From assembly GCA_002793855.1 (NCBI GenBank), contig PFET01000013.1:26426-62836 (forward strand): a DNA stretch of 36,411 nucleotides. Direction: 5' to 3'. The notes under the pieces are model-generated. The model searched no databases and had not been told where the DNA came from. It worked only from the letters and a program-made list of their open reading frames with translations. The translations under genes were made by a program, and so were the position numbers. Source of the stretch: Candidatus Uhrbacteria bacterium CG10_big_fil_rev_8_21_14_0_10_48_11 (GTDB lineage Bacteria > Patescibacteriota > Patescibacteriia > GWA2-46-9). This document shows positions 1 to 10,030 of the stretch, piece by piece (within the stretch, counting starts at the first letter, position 1; the number at the start of each line of letters is the position of its first letter).

Positions 1-1
1 C

Positions 2-1393
2 GCCCAACAACTCTACGAAGGGGTTACTATAGGAAAGGAGGAAGGCTCGGTCGGTCTTATCACCTACATGCGTACTGACTCGATGAACTTGGCCGAAAAG
101 TTTTTGCAAGAAACCGGAAGCTACCTCAAAACAGCATTTGGTGAACGTTACGTCACTGCCTCACCTCGACGATTTAAGTCTAAGAGTAAAAACGCGCAGG
201 AAGCACACGAAGCCATCCGCCCCACCGACCCGAACCGCACACCGGAAGCCGTCGCCCCTTACCTTGATGCCCGACAGAAAAAGCTGTACGAGCTTATCTG
301 GCAGCGCACCATCGCTTCGCAAATGCCAGAGGCAGAGGCAATGACGACTACCGTCTCTATTGCGGCAAGCGGCGCGAAAGTACCGTACGAGCTGCGGGTG
401 ACTGGTTCGGTTATTACCTTTGACGGTTGGCAGAAAGTCTACCCGACCGACACGAGCGACACCACATTGCCGTCCGTTAGCAAAGACGATGCACTCGCTC
501 TGGTGGCGGTAAACGGCAAGCAGCACTTTACCGAACCACCTGCCCGCTACAGCGATGCCTCGCTTATTAAAGCGCTTGAAGAACGCGGCATCGGCCGACC
601 ATCAACGTACGCGCCGACCATTGCCACCATTGCCGACCGTGGCTACGTCGAACACGATGACCGACGGCTAAAACCAACTGACCTTGCTGAACTGGTAAAC
701 GATCTCTTGGTTGAGCACTTTCCAGAAATTGTCGACTACGACTTTACCGCGCGCATCGAAGAAGACCTGGACGAAGTTGCCGATGGGAAACGCGAATACA
801 TGCCTCTCCTTAGAGAGTTCTACGTGCCATTCAAAAAACATCTCGAAGAAAAAGACGCGCTCATCTCAAAAACGAACATTTCAGAAGAAGCGACTGACGA
901 AATTTGCGACAAGTGTGGTAAGCCGATGATTAGCAAGCTGGGACGATTTGGTAAATTCTTGGCCTGTACTGGTTTCCCTGATTGTAAAAACACAAAGCCG
1001 CTTAAGGGCAGTCCGGAAGAGGCGGCAGAAGCCGAAGCCACCAAAGAGGTTTGCGATAAATGCGGCAAACCCATGCAATTGAAGCGGGGACGCTTTGGCC
1101 CCTTCCTTGGCTGTACCGGCTACCCAGACTGTAAAGGAATTAAGTCTATCGCCAAGTCAACAGACGTGAAGTGCCCTGAATGCGGTAAAGGGGATATACT
1201 AGAAAAGCGCAGCCGTAAGGGTAAAACCTTCTACGCCTGCAGCCGCTACCCAGACTGCACGTTTGCCCTCTGGAGCCGACCAACTGGCGAGACCTGCCCA
1301 GAATGTAAATCACTGTTGGTAATGGGCGCCAAGGGAACCGTCCGCTGTAGCGCTAAAGGCTGCTCATACAAGACCAAAGCAGCAGAAGCATAA
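2..1393 (+). CDS. topA: DNA topoisomerase I, C-terminal part (5' end outside window)
   Basis: Reading frame is open from base 2 (AQQLYEGVTIGKEEGSVGLITYMRTDS). It contains the topo IA core (ERGIGRPSTYAPTIATI) and four C-terminal zinc ribbons (CDKCGKPM..CTGFPDC etc.). Confidence 0.97.
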   Translation, partial: AQQLYEGVTIGKEEGSVGLITYMRTDSMNLAEKFLQETGSYLKTAFGERYVTASPRRFKSKSKNAQEAHEAIRPTDPNRTPEAVAPYLDARQKKLYELIWQRTIASQMPEAEAMTTTVSIAASGAKVPYELRVTGSVITFDGWQKVYPTDTSDTTLPSVSKDDALALVAVNGKQHFTEPPARYSDASLIKALEERGIGRPSTYAPTIATIADRGYVEHDDRRLKPTDLAELVNDLLVEHFPEIVDYDFTARIEEDLDEVADGKREYMPLLREFYVPFKKHLEEKDALISKTNISEEATDEICDKCGKPMISKLGRFGKFLACTGFPDCKNTKPLKGSPEEAAEAEATKEVCDKCGKPMQLKRGRFGPFLGCTGYPDCKGIKSIAKSTDVKCPECGKGDILEKRSRKGKTFYACSRYPDCTFALWSRPTGETCPECKSLLVMGAKGTVRCSAKGCSYKTKAAEA

Positions 1394-1403
1394 CGATAAC
1401 CGT

Positions 1404-2903
1404 ATGACGGAGGTCAAGAAAAAGCACCCCACTATCGAGGAACTACTCGAGGTTTTGAAGCGTCTCTTCCCCGGCGCCGATCTTGATATGGTTAAACTGG
1501 CCTACGAGTTTGCTAACCTCGCCCACCAAGGTCAGCGCCGAACCAATGGCGACCCGTACATCACGCACTCGCTGACAACAGCCATGAACCTGACGACCAT
1601 GCGTGCGGACCTTAACACCATTATCGCCGGACTACTACACGACGTACCAGAAGATACCTCCTACACCATTGCTGACATTCGCAAAAACTTTGGTGATGAC
1701 ATTGGCAACTTGGTCGAGGCGGAAACAAAACTTGGCACCCTAAAGTACCGCGGCATGGAACGCTACGTCGAGAACTTGCGCAAAATGTTCTTGGCTATCT
1801 CAAAAGACGTTCGCGTCATCTTGATTAAGTTTGCCGATCGTTTTCACAACCTAGAAACGCTTGACGCCCTTCCGCCCGACAAGCAGAAACGCATCGCGCT
1901 TGAAAGTATGGAAATTTTCGCTCCCATTGCGCTACGACTTGGCATGTGGGAAACGAAAGGGAAACTAGAAAATCTCTCGTTCAAATACACCGACCCCGAT
2001 GCGTACGCATGGGTAACCCAACTATTAGAAACCACTTCACCAAGTAAAGAGAAGAGTCTCGCGAAAGTGATGAAAATTTTGCAGGAGAAGTTGGCAGAGC
2101 AACCCAACCTGCGCATCGCCAGCATTCAAGGACGCTCGAAACACCTCTACAGTTTGTACAAAAAATTACTTAGACACGAGCGTGATATTTCAAAAGTGTA
2201 CGATCTCATCGCGGTACGAGTCATTGTTGAAGACGTCAGCGAATGCTACGCCGTTCTTGGTATTATCCACCAGCTCTGGAAGCCGCTTCGTGGACGCATC
2301 AAGGATTACATCGCCCAGCCAAAACCAAATGGCTACCAGTCGCTTCACACTACCGTCTTTGTCGGGCCGGGTGAAATTGTCGAGTTCCAAATTCGCACCC
2401 AAGGTATGGATGACGAAAGCTACTACGGCGTAGCCGCTCACTGGTACTACACCGAGCAAGGCAAACCCAAAGAGGGCCTCAAAATGAACAACCCCAAATT
2501 TGCATGGGTGAATAAGCTCTTAAAACTACAAAAAGAAATTCAGGACAGTACCGAGTACTTAGAATCGCTGAAGGTCGACGTTTTTCCTGACAACATTTTT
2601 GTCTTTACGCCAAACGGTGACGTCATTGATCTACCCGACCAGGCAACGCCGGTTGATTTTGCCTACCACATTCACTCTGACATCGGCAACCACTGCGTCG
2701 CTAGCCGCATCAACGACAAACTTATGCCGCTCTCGACACCGCTTAAGTCTGGCGATGTCATTGACATCATTACTGACAAGAAGCGAGCGAGGCCATCACC
2801 CGACTGGCTGCAATTTGTACAAACGCGCACCGCCCGCGAGCGCATCAAATTTGAGATTAACCGCTCTCGTCGACTCTTTGGTATATTTAATAAGAAGGCA
2901 TAA
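1404..2903 (+). CDS. RelA/SpoT family (p)ppGpp synthetase/hydrolase, short form (HD + synthetase + TGS, no C-terminal ACT)
   Basis: HD motifs (THSLTTA, LLHDVPEDT, KFADRFHNLETL), synthetase motif (GRIKDYIAQPKPNGYQSLHTTVFVGPG..EFQIRT..GVAAHW), TGS (DVFPDNIFVFTPNGDVIDLPDQATPVDFAY). The protein ends shortly after TGS. Confidence 0.95.
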   Translation: MTEVKKKHPTIEELLEVLKRLFPGADLDMVKLAYEFANLAHQGQRRTNGDPYITHSLTTAMNLTTMRADLNTIIAGLLHDVPEDTSYTIADIRKNFGDDIGNLVEAETKLGTLKYRGMERYVENLRKMFLAISKDVRVILIKFADRFHNLETLDALPPDKQKRIALESMEIFAPIALRLGMWETKGKLENLSFKYTDPDAYAWVTQLLETTSPSKEKSLAKVMKILQEKLAEQPNLRIASIQGRSKHLYSLYKKLLRHERDISKVYDLIAVRVIVEDVSECYAVLGIIHQLWKPLRGRIKDYIAQPKPNGYQSLHTTVFVGPGEIVEFQIRTQGMDDESYYGVAAHWYYTEQGKPKEGLKMNNPKFAWVNKLLKLQKEIQDSTEYLESLKVDVFPDNIFVFTPNGDVIDLPDQATPVDFAYHIHSDIGNHCVASRINDKLMPLSTPLKSGDVIDIITDKKRARPSPDWLQFVQTRTARERIKFEINRSRRLFGIFNKKA

Positions 2904-2905
2904 CT

Positions 2906-3904
2906 ATGGCAACCAGTAAAAAACCAACAACCCTGTCAGGCATCCAGCCAAGCGGCAAGCTCCACATTGGTAATTATCTTGGTGCCTTAAAAAATTTCGT
3001 AGAGCTGCAAAACGAGTATCAGGGATTTTACATGGTTGCCGACCTGCATGCGCTAACCGAGGACATTGATCCCAAAGAACGCCTAGCGCAAACACTAGAA
3101 ATAGCAGCTGCTTTCATTGCTGCCGGACTTAACCAAAAAAAGAGCGTCCTTTTTGTTCAGTCATTTGTTCCGGCACACGTGGAGCTTGGATGGATTTTTA
3201 CAACACTGCTGCCAGTTGCTGCGCTGGAACGAATGACCCAGTACAAAGATAAGGCAGCGCGGCAAACAAAAAATGTAAACGCCGGACTGCTTACCTACCC
3301 AGCACTGATGGCCGCCGATATTTTACTGTACCAGCCGCCGGTTGTACCGGTTGGCGACGACCAAGCGCAACATCTTGAGCTAACTCGTCTTGTCGCCAAA
3401 AAATTTAACCAGCGCTACGGCGACACGTTTGTGTTACCTAAAGCACTCCATACCCGCATCCCTCGCCTTATGAGCCTTGCTGACCCAACCAGAAAAATGA
3501 GCAAGTCAGAACCGACAGGCTGCCTATTCCTCGATGACACGCCGCAAGTAATTGAGAAAAAAATAAAGCGCGCCGTCACCGATACCAGTAGCGCACCTAC
3601 CAAAGAAATGAGCGCTGGCGTTAAAAACCTATTCCTCATTCTTGAAGCTTGTGGTGACAAAAAAAATCATAATGCACTAACTGCCGCCTACCAGAAAGGA
3701 ACGCTGCGCTATAGCGAACTGAAAGAAAAAGTGGCTGACGCCACTAGTAAAGAGTTAGCGCCCTACCAAAAACGCTACAAGGACGTTATTGAAAATAAGG
3801 CGGCGCTTAAGCGGGTGCTTACCGACGGTGCCAAGCGAGCCGCGCACGCAGCAGACACCACCCTTAAAAACGTCAAAGAACGAATGGGTATTTTACTTTC
3901 ATAA
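2906..3904 (+). CDS. trpS: Tryptophanyl-tRNA synthetase
   Basis: GIQPSGKLHIGNYLGAL, KMSKS, and the TrpRS-like DILLYQPPVVPVGDDQAQHLELTR. Confidence 0.97.
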   Translation: MATSKKPTTLSGIQPSGKLHIGNYLGALKNFVELQNEYQGFYMVADLHALTEDIDPKERLAQTLEIAAAFIAAGLNQKKSVLFVQSFVPAHVELGWIFTTLLPVAALERMTQYKDKAARQTKNVNAGLLTYPALMAADILLYQPPVVPVGDDQAQHLELTRLVAKKFNQRYGDTFVLPKALHTRIPRLMSLADPTRKMSKSEPTGCLFLDDTPQVIEKKIKRAVTDTSSAPTKEMSAGVKNLFLILEACGDKKNHNALTAAYQKGTLRYSELKEKVADATSKELAPYQKRYKDVIENKAALKRVLTDGAKRAAHAADTTLKNVKERMGILLS

Positions 3905-3914
3905 ACAAAAACTG

Positions 3915-5177
3915 ATGAACGCATTTAAAAACGCGCTGCGGCAGCTCGATGGCGCCGCGATAATAGCAGCAACCGATCAAAGCATTTTGGCGACGCTAGA
4001 ACGACCAGAGCGAATTGTAGAGGTCAACGTGCCACTGACGCTCGATTCTGGAGAGAAAAAAATATACACCGGTTACCGTGTCCAGCACTCGAACGCCCGC
4101 GGACCGTACAAAGGTGGCCTACGTTTTCACCAGCAGGTAGACATTAACGAGGTTAAAGCGCTGGCGCTCTGGATGACCATGAAGTGCGCGGTCGTCAACA
4201 TTCCGATGGGCGGCAGTAAGGGTGGCATTACAGTTAACCCTAAAAAACTTTCGCGGGCAGAACTAGAACGACTTACTCGTGCCTTTACCCGCGCCATGAA
4301 AGATGTCTTTGGTCCAGACCGCGACGTGCCAGCGCCAGACGTCAACACGAACGCCGAGGTGATGAGTTGGATTATGGATGAGTACAGCCAGCTCAACGGC
4401 AAAAACGAACCGGCAGTTGTTACTGGAAAACCGCTCGCTCTTGGTGGCTCAAAGGGGCGCGACACCGCAACGGCTGACGGCGGTTTTATGGTGCTTGAAG
4501 AGGTCGCGAAAAAACTGAAACTAAAGCCAAAGCAAACGAGTGTCGTCGTGCAGGGCTTTGGCAACGCTGGTTATCACATCGCTAAACTCGCTCACCAAGC
4601 TGGCTATCGAGTTATTGGCCTCTCAGACTCTAGGGGCGGCATCGTCGATTTGCGCGACAAAGGAATGGATCCAGACAACGTGATGACGAGAAAAAAAGAG
4701 TACGGAATGATTGGCGACATGTACTGCATTGGTTCGGTCTGCGACGGCACCAACTACAAAGCGATTGCTAACGAAAAGCTGCTAGAGGTTAAGTGTGATA
4801 TTTTGATTCCGGCGGCTCTCGAAAACCAGTTGACTGAAAAAAATGCTGGTAAGGTTAAAGCAAAAGTCGTTCTAGAAATAGCGAACGGCCCAACAACCCC
4901 AGAAGCTGATGAAAAGCTAGCACGAAAAAAAGTGCTGGTCGTACCAGACATTTTGGCGAACGCAGGTGGTGTCACTGTCTCGTATTTTGAGTGGGTGCAG
5001 AATCGCCAAGGGTTGGCATGGAGCGCGCAGAAAGTGAGGCGCGCGCTTGAACCGATTATGAAAGCCGCTTTTAACGAGGTGTGGGAGCGCAGGGGGCGCT
5101 ACCAGACTACGATGCGCAAGGCCGCTTTTATTCTGGCGCTTGAACGACTTAGTGAAGCAATTCGCGCTCGAGCATAA
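3915..5177 (+). CDS. gdhA: Glu/Leu/Phe/Val dehydrogenase (glutamate dehydrogenase)
   Basis: GPYKGGLRFHQQVDINEVKALALWMTMKCAVVNIPMGGSKGGI and VVQGFGNAGYHIA Rossmann motif. Start placed at MNAFKNALRQ (3915); the longer ORF from 3789 overlaps trpS. Confidence 0.95.
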   Translation: MNAFKNALRQLDGAAIIAATDQSILATLERPERIVEVNVPLTLDSGEKKIYTGYRVQHSNARGPYKGGLRFHQQVDINEVKALALWMTMKCAVVNIPMGGSKGGITVNPKKLSRAELERLTRAFTRAMKDVFGPDRDVPAPDVNTNAEVMSWIMDEYSQLNGKNEPAVVTGKPLALGGSKGRDTATADGGFMVLEEVAKKLKLKPKQTSVVVQGFGNAGYHIAKLAHQAGYRVIGLSDSRGGIVDLRDKGMDPDNVMTRKKEYGMIGDMYCIGSVCDGTNYKAIANEKLLEVKCDILIPAALENQLTEKNAGKVKAKVVLEIANGPTTPEADEKLARKKVLVVPDILANAGGVTVSYFEWVQNRQGLAWSAQKVRRALEPIMKAAFNEVWERRGRYQTTMRKAAFILALERLSEAIRARA

Positions 5178-5186
5178 CTTGATTAC

Positions 5187-5216
5187 AAAAGCCCCGCTTA
5201 CTGCGGGGCTTTTTTG
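5187..5216 (+). terminator. Rho-independent terminator after gdhA
   Basis: AAAAGCCCCGCTTACTGCGGGGCTTTTTT. Confidence 0.93.
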
Positions 5217-5241
5217 ACATCGGTTGTCCTTCTGCTACCCT
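5214..5241 (+). promoter_or_regulatory. Candidate sigma70-type promoter for the small-peptide unit
   Basis: TTGACA (5214-5219), 16 nt, TACCCT (5236-5241), directly after the gdhA terminator. Confidence 0.5.
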
Positions 5242-5270
5242 CACCCTGCTCAACATGGACAGGAGGAAAC

Positions 5271-5333
5271 ATGGACTGTATTTGGCTTGTGCTGACCTTC
5301 GTCGTAGTTATTTGGATTACTACAAAAGGATAA
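5271..5333 (+). CDS. Putative 20-aa hydrophobic peptide MDCIWLVLTFVVVIWITTKG
   Basis: AGGAGGAAAC Shine-Dalgarno 5 nt before ATG; single TM-like segment; short, so statistically weak alone. Confidence 0.5.
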   Translation: MDCIWLVLTFVVVIWITTKG

Positions 5334-5472
5334 TCAAAACAATCCGTCATCTAGACAGCCGCCGCCGTCTCAGCTTCCGCGCCCCGGTACAGTTCTGTTG
5401 TCCGGGGTGCCTCTTGGTAGACTTGACTCGACTAAGGCAACTACGGTAACTTCTCATACTAATGGAGGGAGT

Positions 5473-5610
5473 ATGAAAAAAGTAACTAAACAATTTAAAG
5501 AAGGGCCAAGAGAAATCAAGGTCCCCACAACAATGGAATGGGTCGGCTGGGTGAGCGTCTGGCTCCTTCCTATCATATGCTGCTTTTTGGGCTACGTGCC
5601 CAAGCATTAG
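5473..5610 (+). CDS. Putative 45-aa small membrane protein MKKVTKQFKEGPREIKVPTTMEWVGWVSVWLLPIICCFLGYVPKH
   Basis: GGAGGGAGT SD before ATG; basic N-terminus followed by a TM-like segment; followed by a terminator. Confidence 0.6.
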   Translation: MKKVTKQFKEGPREIKVPTTMEWVGWVSVWLLPIICCFLGYVPKH

Positions 5611-5639
5611 CACGACGATTGAGCAGCCGCCACCACAAC

Positions 5640-5685
5640 CCCCGGACACGCGCCCACACACGTGTCCGGGGTTCAACATTTTTAA
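5640..5685 (+). terminator. Strong hairpin terminator after the small-peptide unit
   Basis: CCCCGGACACG-cgcccacaca-CGTGTCCGGGG (11 bp perfect), then TTCAACATTTTT. Confidence 0.7.
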
Positions 5686-7052
5686 AACGCGTTCACCGCC
5701 GCAACAAACTGCTCCCCTCGATCGGTAACATTTTTAAATTTATCAAAACTGGCAGCCGCGGGAGAAAGCAAAACTATATCCCCGCTTGTCGCTACCTTAC
5801 TTGCCGCCTCTACCATCTTGACCATTGTCTCGCCACCATCAAGTAACGGCGGAGGAGTACTGTTATTTTTTTGTGCCGCCGCTTTGATGACGCTATACAT
5901 TGTCGCAGCGCTTTCACCAATGGCGACAATTGCCCGCGGAGGACGGGACAGGATTGCCTTTGCAAGCGCGGTGTAATCAAACCCTTTTTCTTTCCCGCCG
6001 AGTAAAAGCACTACCGGTTCAGTAAATGACTCTAACGCCGCAATCGTTGCCTCCGGTGTTGTGGCGTACGAATTATCCCAGTAACTGACCCCCCTACACT
6101 CACGAACAAACGCCAGCCTATGCGGTAACCCTTTGAACGAGCGCAATACCTTCACTATGGCTTCTGTCGCAATTTCAAAAATGCTCGCCACCGCAATTGC
6201 TGCAGCGACGTTTTCAAGATTGAAGATGCCGCGAAGAGCAACCTCGGAGTTCTCAATAATGCTCTCGGCAACGCCAAAGTTTCGATACACGCCGCCATCA
6301 GTAACGTAAACACCATACTCAAGCTGTCGCTTCGTGCTCACTGGCAATACGTTACCCGTTGTTTCGCTAGCAATATGTTCACTTGTCGGATAATCGACAG
6401 TAACAACCGTAAAATCTGTTTCTTTTTGAAACCTTACAATTGCTGCCTTTGCTGCAACATACTCTTCGACTGAACAATGATGGTCTTGATGGTCAGCCGT
6501 TACCCCAAGCACAACAGCGAGGGTTGGAGACACCTCTAAATCTTGCAACTGAAAACTAGAGAGTTCAAAAACAACAATCTCATCTTTTTTTATATTTTGT
6601 AAAACTGCCAACGCCGGATTGCCAATGTTGCCAACAAGCTGCGCGGGCTTGCCGTCCGCCTGAAGCATTTTGTAAATTAAGGTCGCGGTCGTTCCTTTGC
6701 CTTTGGTGCCCGTGATGCCGACAATTTTTGCTGGACAACGTTCAAAAAATTCTTTCGTTCCACTGGTAACAACAACCCCTTCTTTAACGACGGCTTGAAG
6801 GTTGGGATCAAGATACGGTACGCCAGGGCTACGAAAAAGAGCTGCAAAGTCGGTGAGACGCTCAAGATAACTAGAACCAAGACGCCACTCGCTTACTTTG
6901 TCTTGCCAACGTTGATAGCGCTCGCCAAGCGCAGCAGCTTCGCATTTATCGCAAACCGTAACAAGCGCACCGGCGGCGAGTAAGTACTCGGCATTTGCTT
7001 CCCCTTCAATGCCGAAGCCAACAACGGCTACTTTTTTTCCGCGCCAGTCCAT
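5682..7052 (-). CDS. murD: UDP-N-acetylmuramoyl-L-alanine--D-glutamate ligase
   Basis: GITGTKGKGTTATLIYKML, ELSSFQLQDLE, LGVTADHQDHH, LLLGGKEKGFDY. Confidence 0.95.
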   Translation of the reverse strand: MDWRGKKVAVVGFGIEGEANAEYLLAAGALVTVCDKCEAAALGERYQRWQDKVSEWRLGSSYLERLTDFAALFRSPGVPYLDPNLQAVVKEGVVVTSGTKEFFERCPAKIVGITGTKGKGTTATLIYKMLQADGKPAQLVGNIGNPALAVLQNIKKDEIVVFELSSFQLQDLEVSPTLAVVLGVTADHQDHHCSVEEYVAAKAAIVRFQKETDFTVVTVDYPTSEHIASETTGNVLPVSTKRQLEYGVYVTDGGVYRNFGVAESIIENSEVALRGIFNLENVAAAIAVASIFEIATEAIVKVLRSFKGLPHRLAFVRECRGVSYWDNSYATTPEATIAALESFTEPVVLLLGGKEKGFDYTALAKAILSRPPRAIVAIGESAATMYSVIKAAAQKNNSTPPPLLDGGETMVKMVEAASKVATSGDIVLLSPAAASFDKFKNVTDRGEQFVAAVNAF

Positions 7053-7059
7053 AGGTTAG

Positions 7060-7851
7060 CTAGACGTGCGCCTGCGCGGCCAAAACGTTTACCTTTTTAC
7101 CGAGCCACCAGTTGGCGGTGCGCTGAAATTGCTCGGGGTCACCACTGACAAAGTATTTTTCTTTGTTATTTTTTGGACAGTGAGCCTCGGCGTCACCATG
7201 CTCTTCAAGAAACTGCTTTAGCGCTTCGGCGGTGGCGGTACCAGAACTAATAACCTTTACTTGATGCCCCATAACACGCTCGATTTCTTTTTGAATAATC
7301 GGGTAGTGCGTACAACCAAGAATGAGAGTATCGAGGTGCGCATTTTTTAATGGTCGCAAATAACGGCGAAGGATGCGCATCGCTTCTGGATAGCGATGAG
7401 CGCGCTCTTCGATAAGAGGCGCGAGTAGCGGTGTCGCTACTGGAAATACGGTGCACATGCTGTCCGCCTGGGTAAGAAGGCGGCCGTGTATGCCGCTTGC
7501 TATGGTCGCCCGAGTACCAATAACGCCGATTCGCTTACTCTTGGTTGCACGGAGCGCTGCTTCTATCGGTGCTTGTGATACATCAAAAACAGGTACGCTA
7601 AGTTTGTTTCGCAACAGTTCCCCTGCAGCCGCCGAAGCGCTATTACACGCAACGACAATAACGGTCGCGCCCTTTTGCAAAAGGAGTTCTGCGTCTTCAA
7701 GAGCGTAGCGCTGAAGGGTCTGTTCGCTCAAATTGCCATAGGGCGAACGAGCAGTGTCGCCGAAGTACACGGTATCGTAACCGGGAAGCAGCTGATGAAT
7801 TTCTCTCAGCACGGTAAGGCCTCCGACGCCAGAGTCGAAAACGCCAATCAT
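7060..7851 (-). CDS. murI: Glutamate racemase
   Basis: MIGVFDSGVGGLTVLREI, VVACNSASA, LILGCTHYPII. Confidence 0.96.
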   Translation of the reverse strand: MIGVFDSGVGGLTVLREIHQLLPGYDTVYFGDTARSPYGNLSEQTLQRYALEDAELLLQKGATVIVVACNSASAAAGELLRNKLSVPVFDVSQAPIEAALRATKSKRIGVIGTRATIASGIHGRLLTQADSMCTVFPVATPLLAPLIEERAHRYPEAMRILRRYLRPLKNAHLDTLILGCTHYPIIQKEIERVMGHQVKVISSGTATAEALKQFLEEHGDAEAHCPKNNKEKYFVSGDPEQFQRTANWWLGKKVNVLAAQAHV

Positions 7852-7857
7852 AGGTGG

Positions 7858-8619
7858 TTACTTTGAAAAAACTTGTACGGCTTTTTTCTGCAAGGAAGAC
7901 GTTGTCGCAAGCAAGGTGTTTTGTTTTGCGCCACCACCAAGTGCTCCACCTGCCGCATCGCTTAACTTCGCGCCGGCTTCACGAGCAATGATAAGTCCCG
8001 CGGTCTGACTAAACAGTCCTACCATATCAAGCGGAACGAGCAGTAAATCATATACACCAGCAGCGAGATAACACAGTCCAAGCGACGTTACCCCAAGGTT
8101 GTAGCAATCTGCTCCGGCGTTGGTTGCGGCAATAAGCTGTTTCCCTTCTGGCACATACGCAGACGCGCCGCTCCAGTCTTTCTGATTAGAAACCTGAATG
8201 GGATGAGTATTAAGAAACGCCCCATTACCTTTGAAGGCATGGAAGACATTGCCACTCACCGGTTGTAAAACCACACCAAGAACAACTTCGCCTTTATCGC
8301 GCAGCGCAATGGCTGTTGTGAAAATGGGCAGCCCGCGGAAATAGTACCTACTCCCATCAAGCGGCGTTACTACCCACTGCCACGACTGCGGCATTTTACC
8401 GCCTGCGCCGTGTACACCGTACTCTGGAAAAAGTTGCTGCAACGTCGAAGTCACAAACTCCCGCACCTCGGCTTCTATCTCTCTGCCTCGCGCGATACGA
8501 TCTTTATCTGACTTCCCCCATAGGTCACGCTGTCGCGCAACCAGCATCTGTCCTGCGCGGCGAATGAGCGGTAGGATAACGTAATAAATTTGTTCTAAGG
8601 TCGGCTCTGATTTTGCCAT
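7858..8619 (-). CDS. Inositol monophosphatase family protein
   Basis: IMPase-like fold signature (VVTPLDGSRYYFRGLPIFTTAIAL; GLFSQTAGLIIAREAGAKLSDAAGG). Confidence 0.8.
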   Translation of the reverse strand: MAKSEPTLEQIYYVILPLIRRAGQMLVARQRDLWGKSDKDRIARGREIEAEVREFVTSTLQQLFPEYGVHGAGGKMPQSWQWVVTPLDGSRYYFRGLPIFTTAIALRDKGEVVLGVVLQPVSGNVFHAFKGNGAFLNTHPIQVSNQKDWSGASAYVPEGKQLIAATNAGADCYNLGVTSLGLCYLAAGVYDLLLVPLDMVGLFSQTAGLIIAREAGAKLSDAAGGALGGGAKQNTLLATTSSLQKKAVQVFSK

Positions 8620-8641
8620 ACGATAATTTTAGTAACTAGAA

Positions 8642-10030
8642 TTAACCACTTTCCCACTTGTCTCGAGGGGCAATTTCGGGATAATGAGTAAGCATTGTTT
8701 CAAATAAACTACTGATTCGTTTTAGCGCTTCTGCGGTTTTTCCTTCGAAGACAAGGACCAGTGCCGGAATGTTCGAAGAGGCACGAACCAACCCCCAGCC
8801 ATCGTCAAACTGAACGCGAGCGCCATTTACAGTAACCACCTTATCTTCACCATACTCTTTTTTGCAGTCCTCAACGAGCCGCTCAACAACGGCGTACTTC
8901 ACTTCGTCGGCACAGGGCGCGTGCCAAACTGGAGAGGTTTCGTAATGAGGGAAGTCTTTCATAACCTCATGTAATGGCTTTTCTTGTCCGGCAATAATTT
9001 CGAGAAGCTTTAGGGTAACAAACAAACCATCATCATACCCCCAATGTCCGCGGCGGAAATAAAAATGCCCGCTTCGCTCCGCGGCAAAGACAGCATCTAC
9101 CTCTTGCCCTTTGCGACGAATCCATGAGTGCCCTGTTTTCCACATTACCGGCTTTCCCCCGTCAGCAACTATCTCGTCGATAAGCGCCTGCGTACATTTT
9201 ACATCAAACACAACCGAACCGCCGGGGTTCTCCTGCAAAATTTTTCGTACCAAAACCATAGCCACTCGGTCTGGCCAAATAATCTCGCCCTGATCATCAA
9301 CAACGCCAAAGCGATCGCCGTCTGCATCGTAACCTATACCAATGTCTGCCTTATTGACAAGCACTCCCTCTCGTATATGCTCGAGCGCACCCAAGGTCGA
9401 AGGGTTTGGTTCATGTGTGGTCGGTGCACCAATGGTAGTGTCCTGTTCGATTACCGTAATACCCGCTTGGCGTAAAATCTCTGGGTTCACAAGGGCGGCG
9501 GTTTCGTTACCGCAATCAACAACCGCTTTAATCGGTCGGGCAATGTGCACCCGAGAGAGCGCATCTTTTGCATAGGCAGCGACGACGCCACTACGTTCCT
9601 CGTAACTACCTTCACCGCTTTCAAAATCTTTATTGGCAATAAGTTTTTTTAATTCCTCGAGCTCCGCCGTGGTTGCCGTCTGTGACATTCCGACTAGCTG
9701 CTTAAAACCACTCCACCCGACAGGATTATGTGAGGCGGTCACCATTACACCAGCAGTGATTTTATAGTAGAGCTGTGCGAAGTAAAAAACTGGTACGGTC
9801 ACGACACCAATATCAACAATCTGCATGCCGATCTCCTTAAGTGCCTCAACGGCTTGCTGGTGGATAGCACTATTGTAATCGCGACTATCGCGAGCGATAA
9901 TCACGGTCGTAAAACCACGACGATACATGTAAGTACCATAGGCGCGCTGTACGTCACGAACAACATCAGGAGTGAGATCGGGGTCAACAAGACCACGTAT
10001 GTCATACTCTCTAAAAATGCTTAAATTCAT
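8642..10030 (-). CDS. Phosphomannomutase/phosphoglucomutase
   Basis: FREYDIRG, VMVTASHNP, IGYDADGDRFGVVD, FAAERSGHFYFR. Confidence 0.95.
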   Translation of the reverse strand: MNLSIFREYDIRGLVDPDLTPDVVRDVQRAYGTYMYRRGFTTVIIARDSRDYNSAIHQQAVEALKEIGMQIVDIGVVTVPVFYFAQLYYKITAGVMVTASHNPVGWSGFKQLVGMSQTATTAELEELKKLIANKDFESGEGSYEERSGVVAAYAKDALSRVHIARPIKAVVDCGNETAALVNPEILRQAGITVIEQDTTIGAPTTHEPNPSTLGALEHIREGVLVNKADIGIGYDADGDRFGVVDDQGEIIWPDRVAMVLVRKILQENPGGSVVFDVKCTQALIDEIVADGGKPVMWKTGHSWIRRKGQEVDAVFAAERSGHFYFRRGHWGYDDGLFVTLKLLEIIAGQEKPLHEVMKDFPHYETSPVWHAPCADEVKYAVVERLVEDCKKEYGEDKVVTVNGARVQFDDGWGLVRASSNIPALVLVFEGKTAEALKRISSLFETMLTHYPEIAPRDKWESG

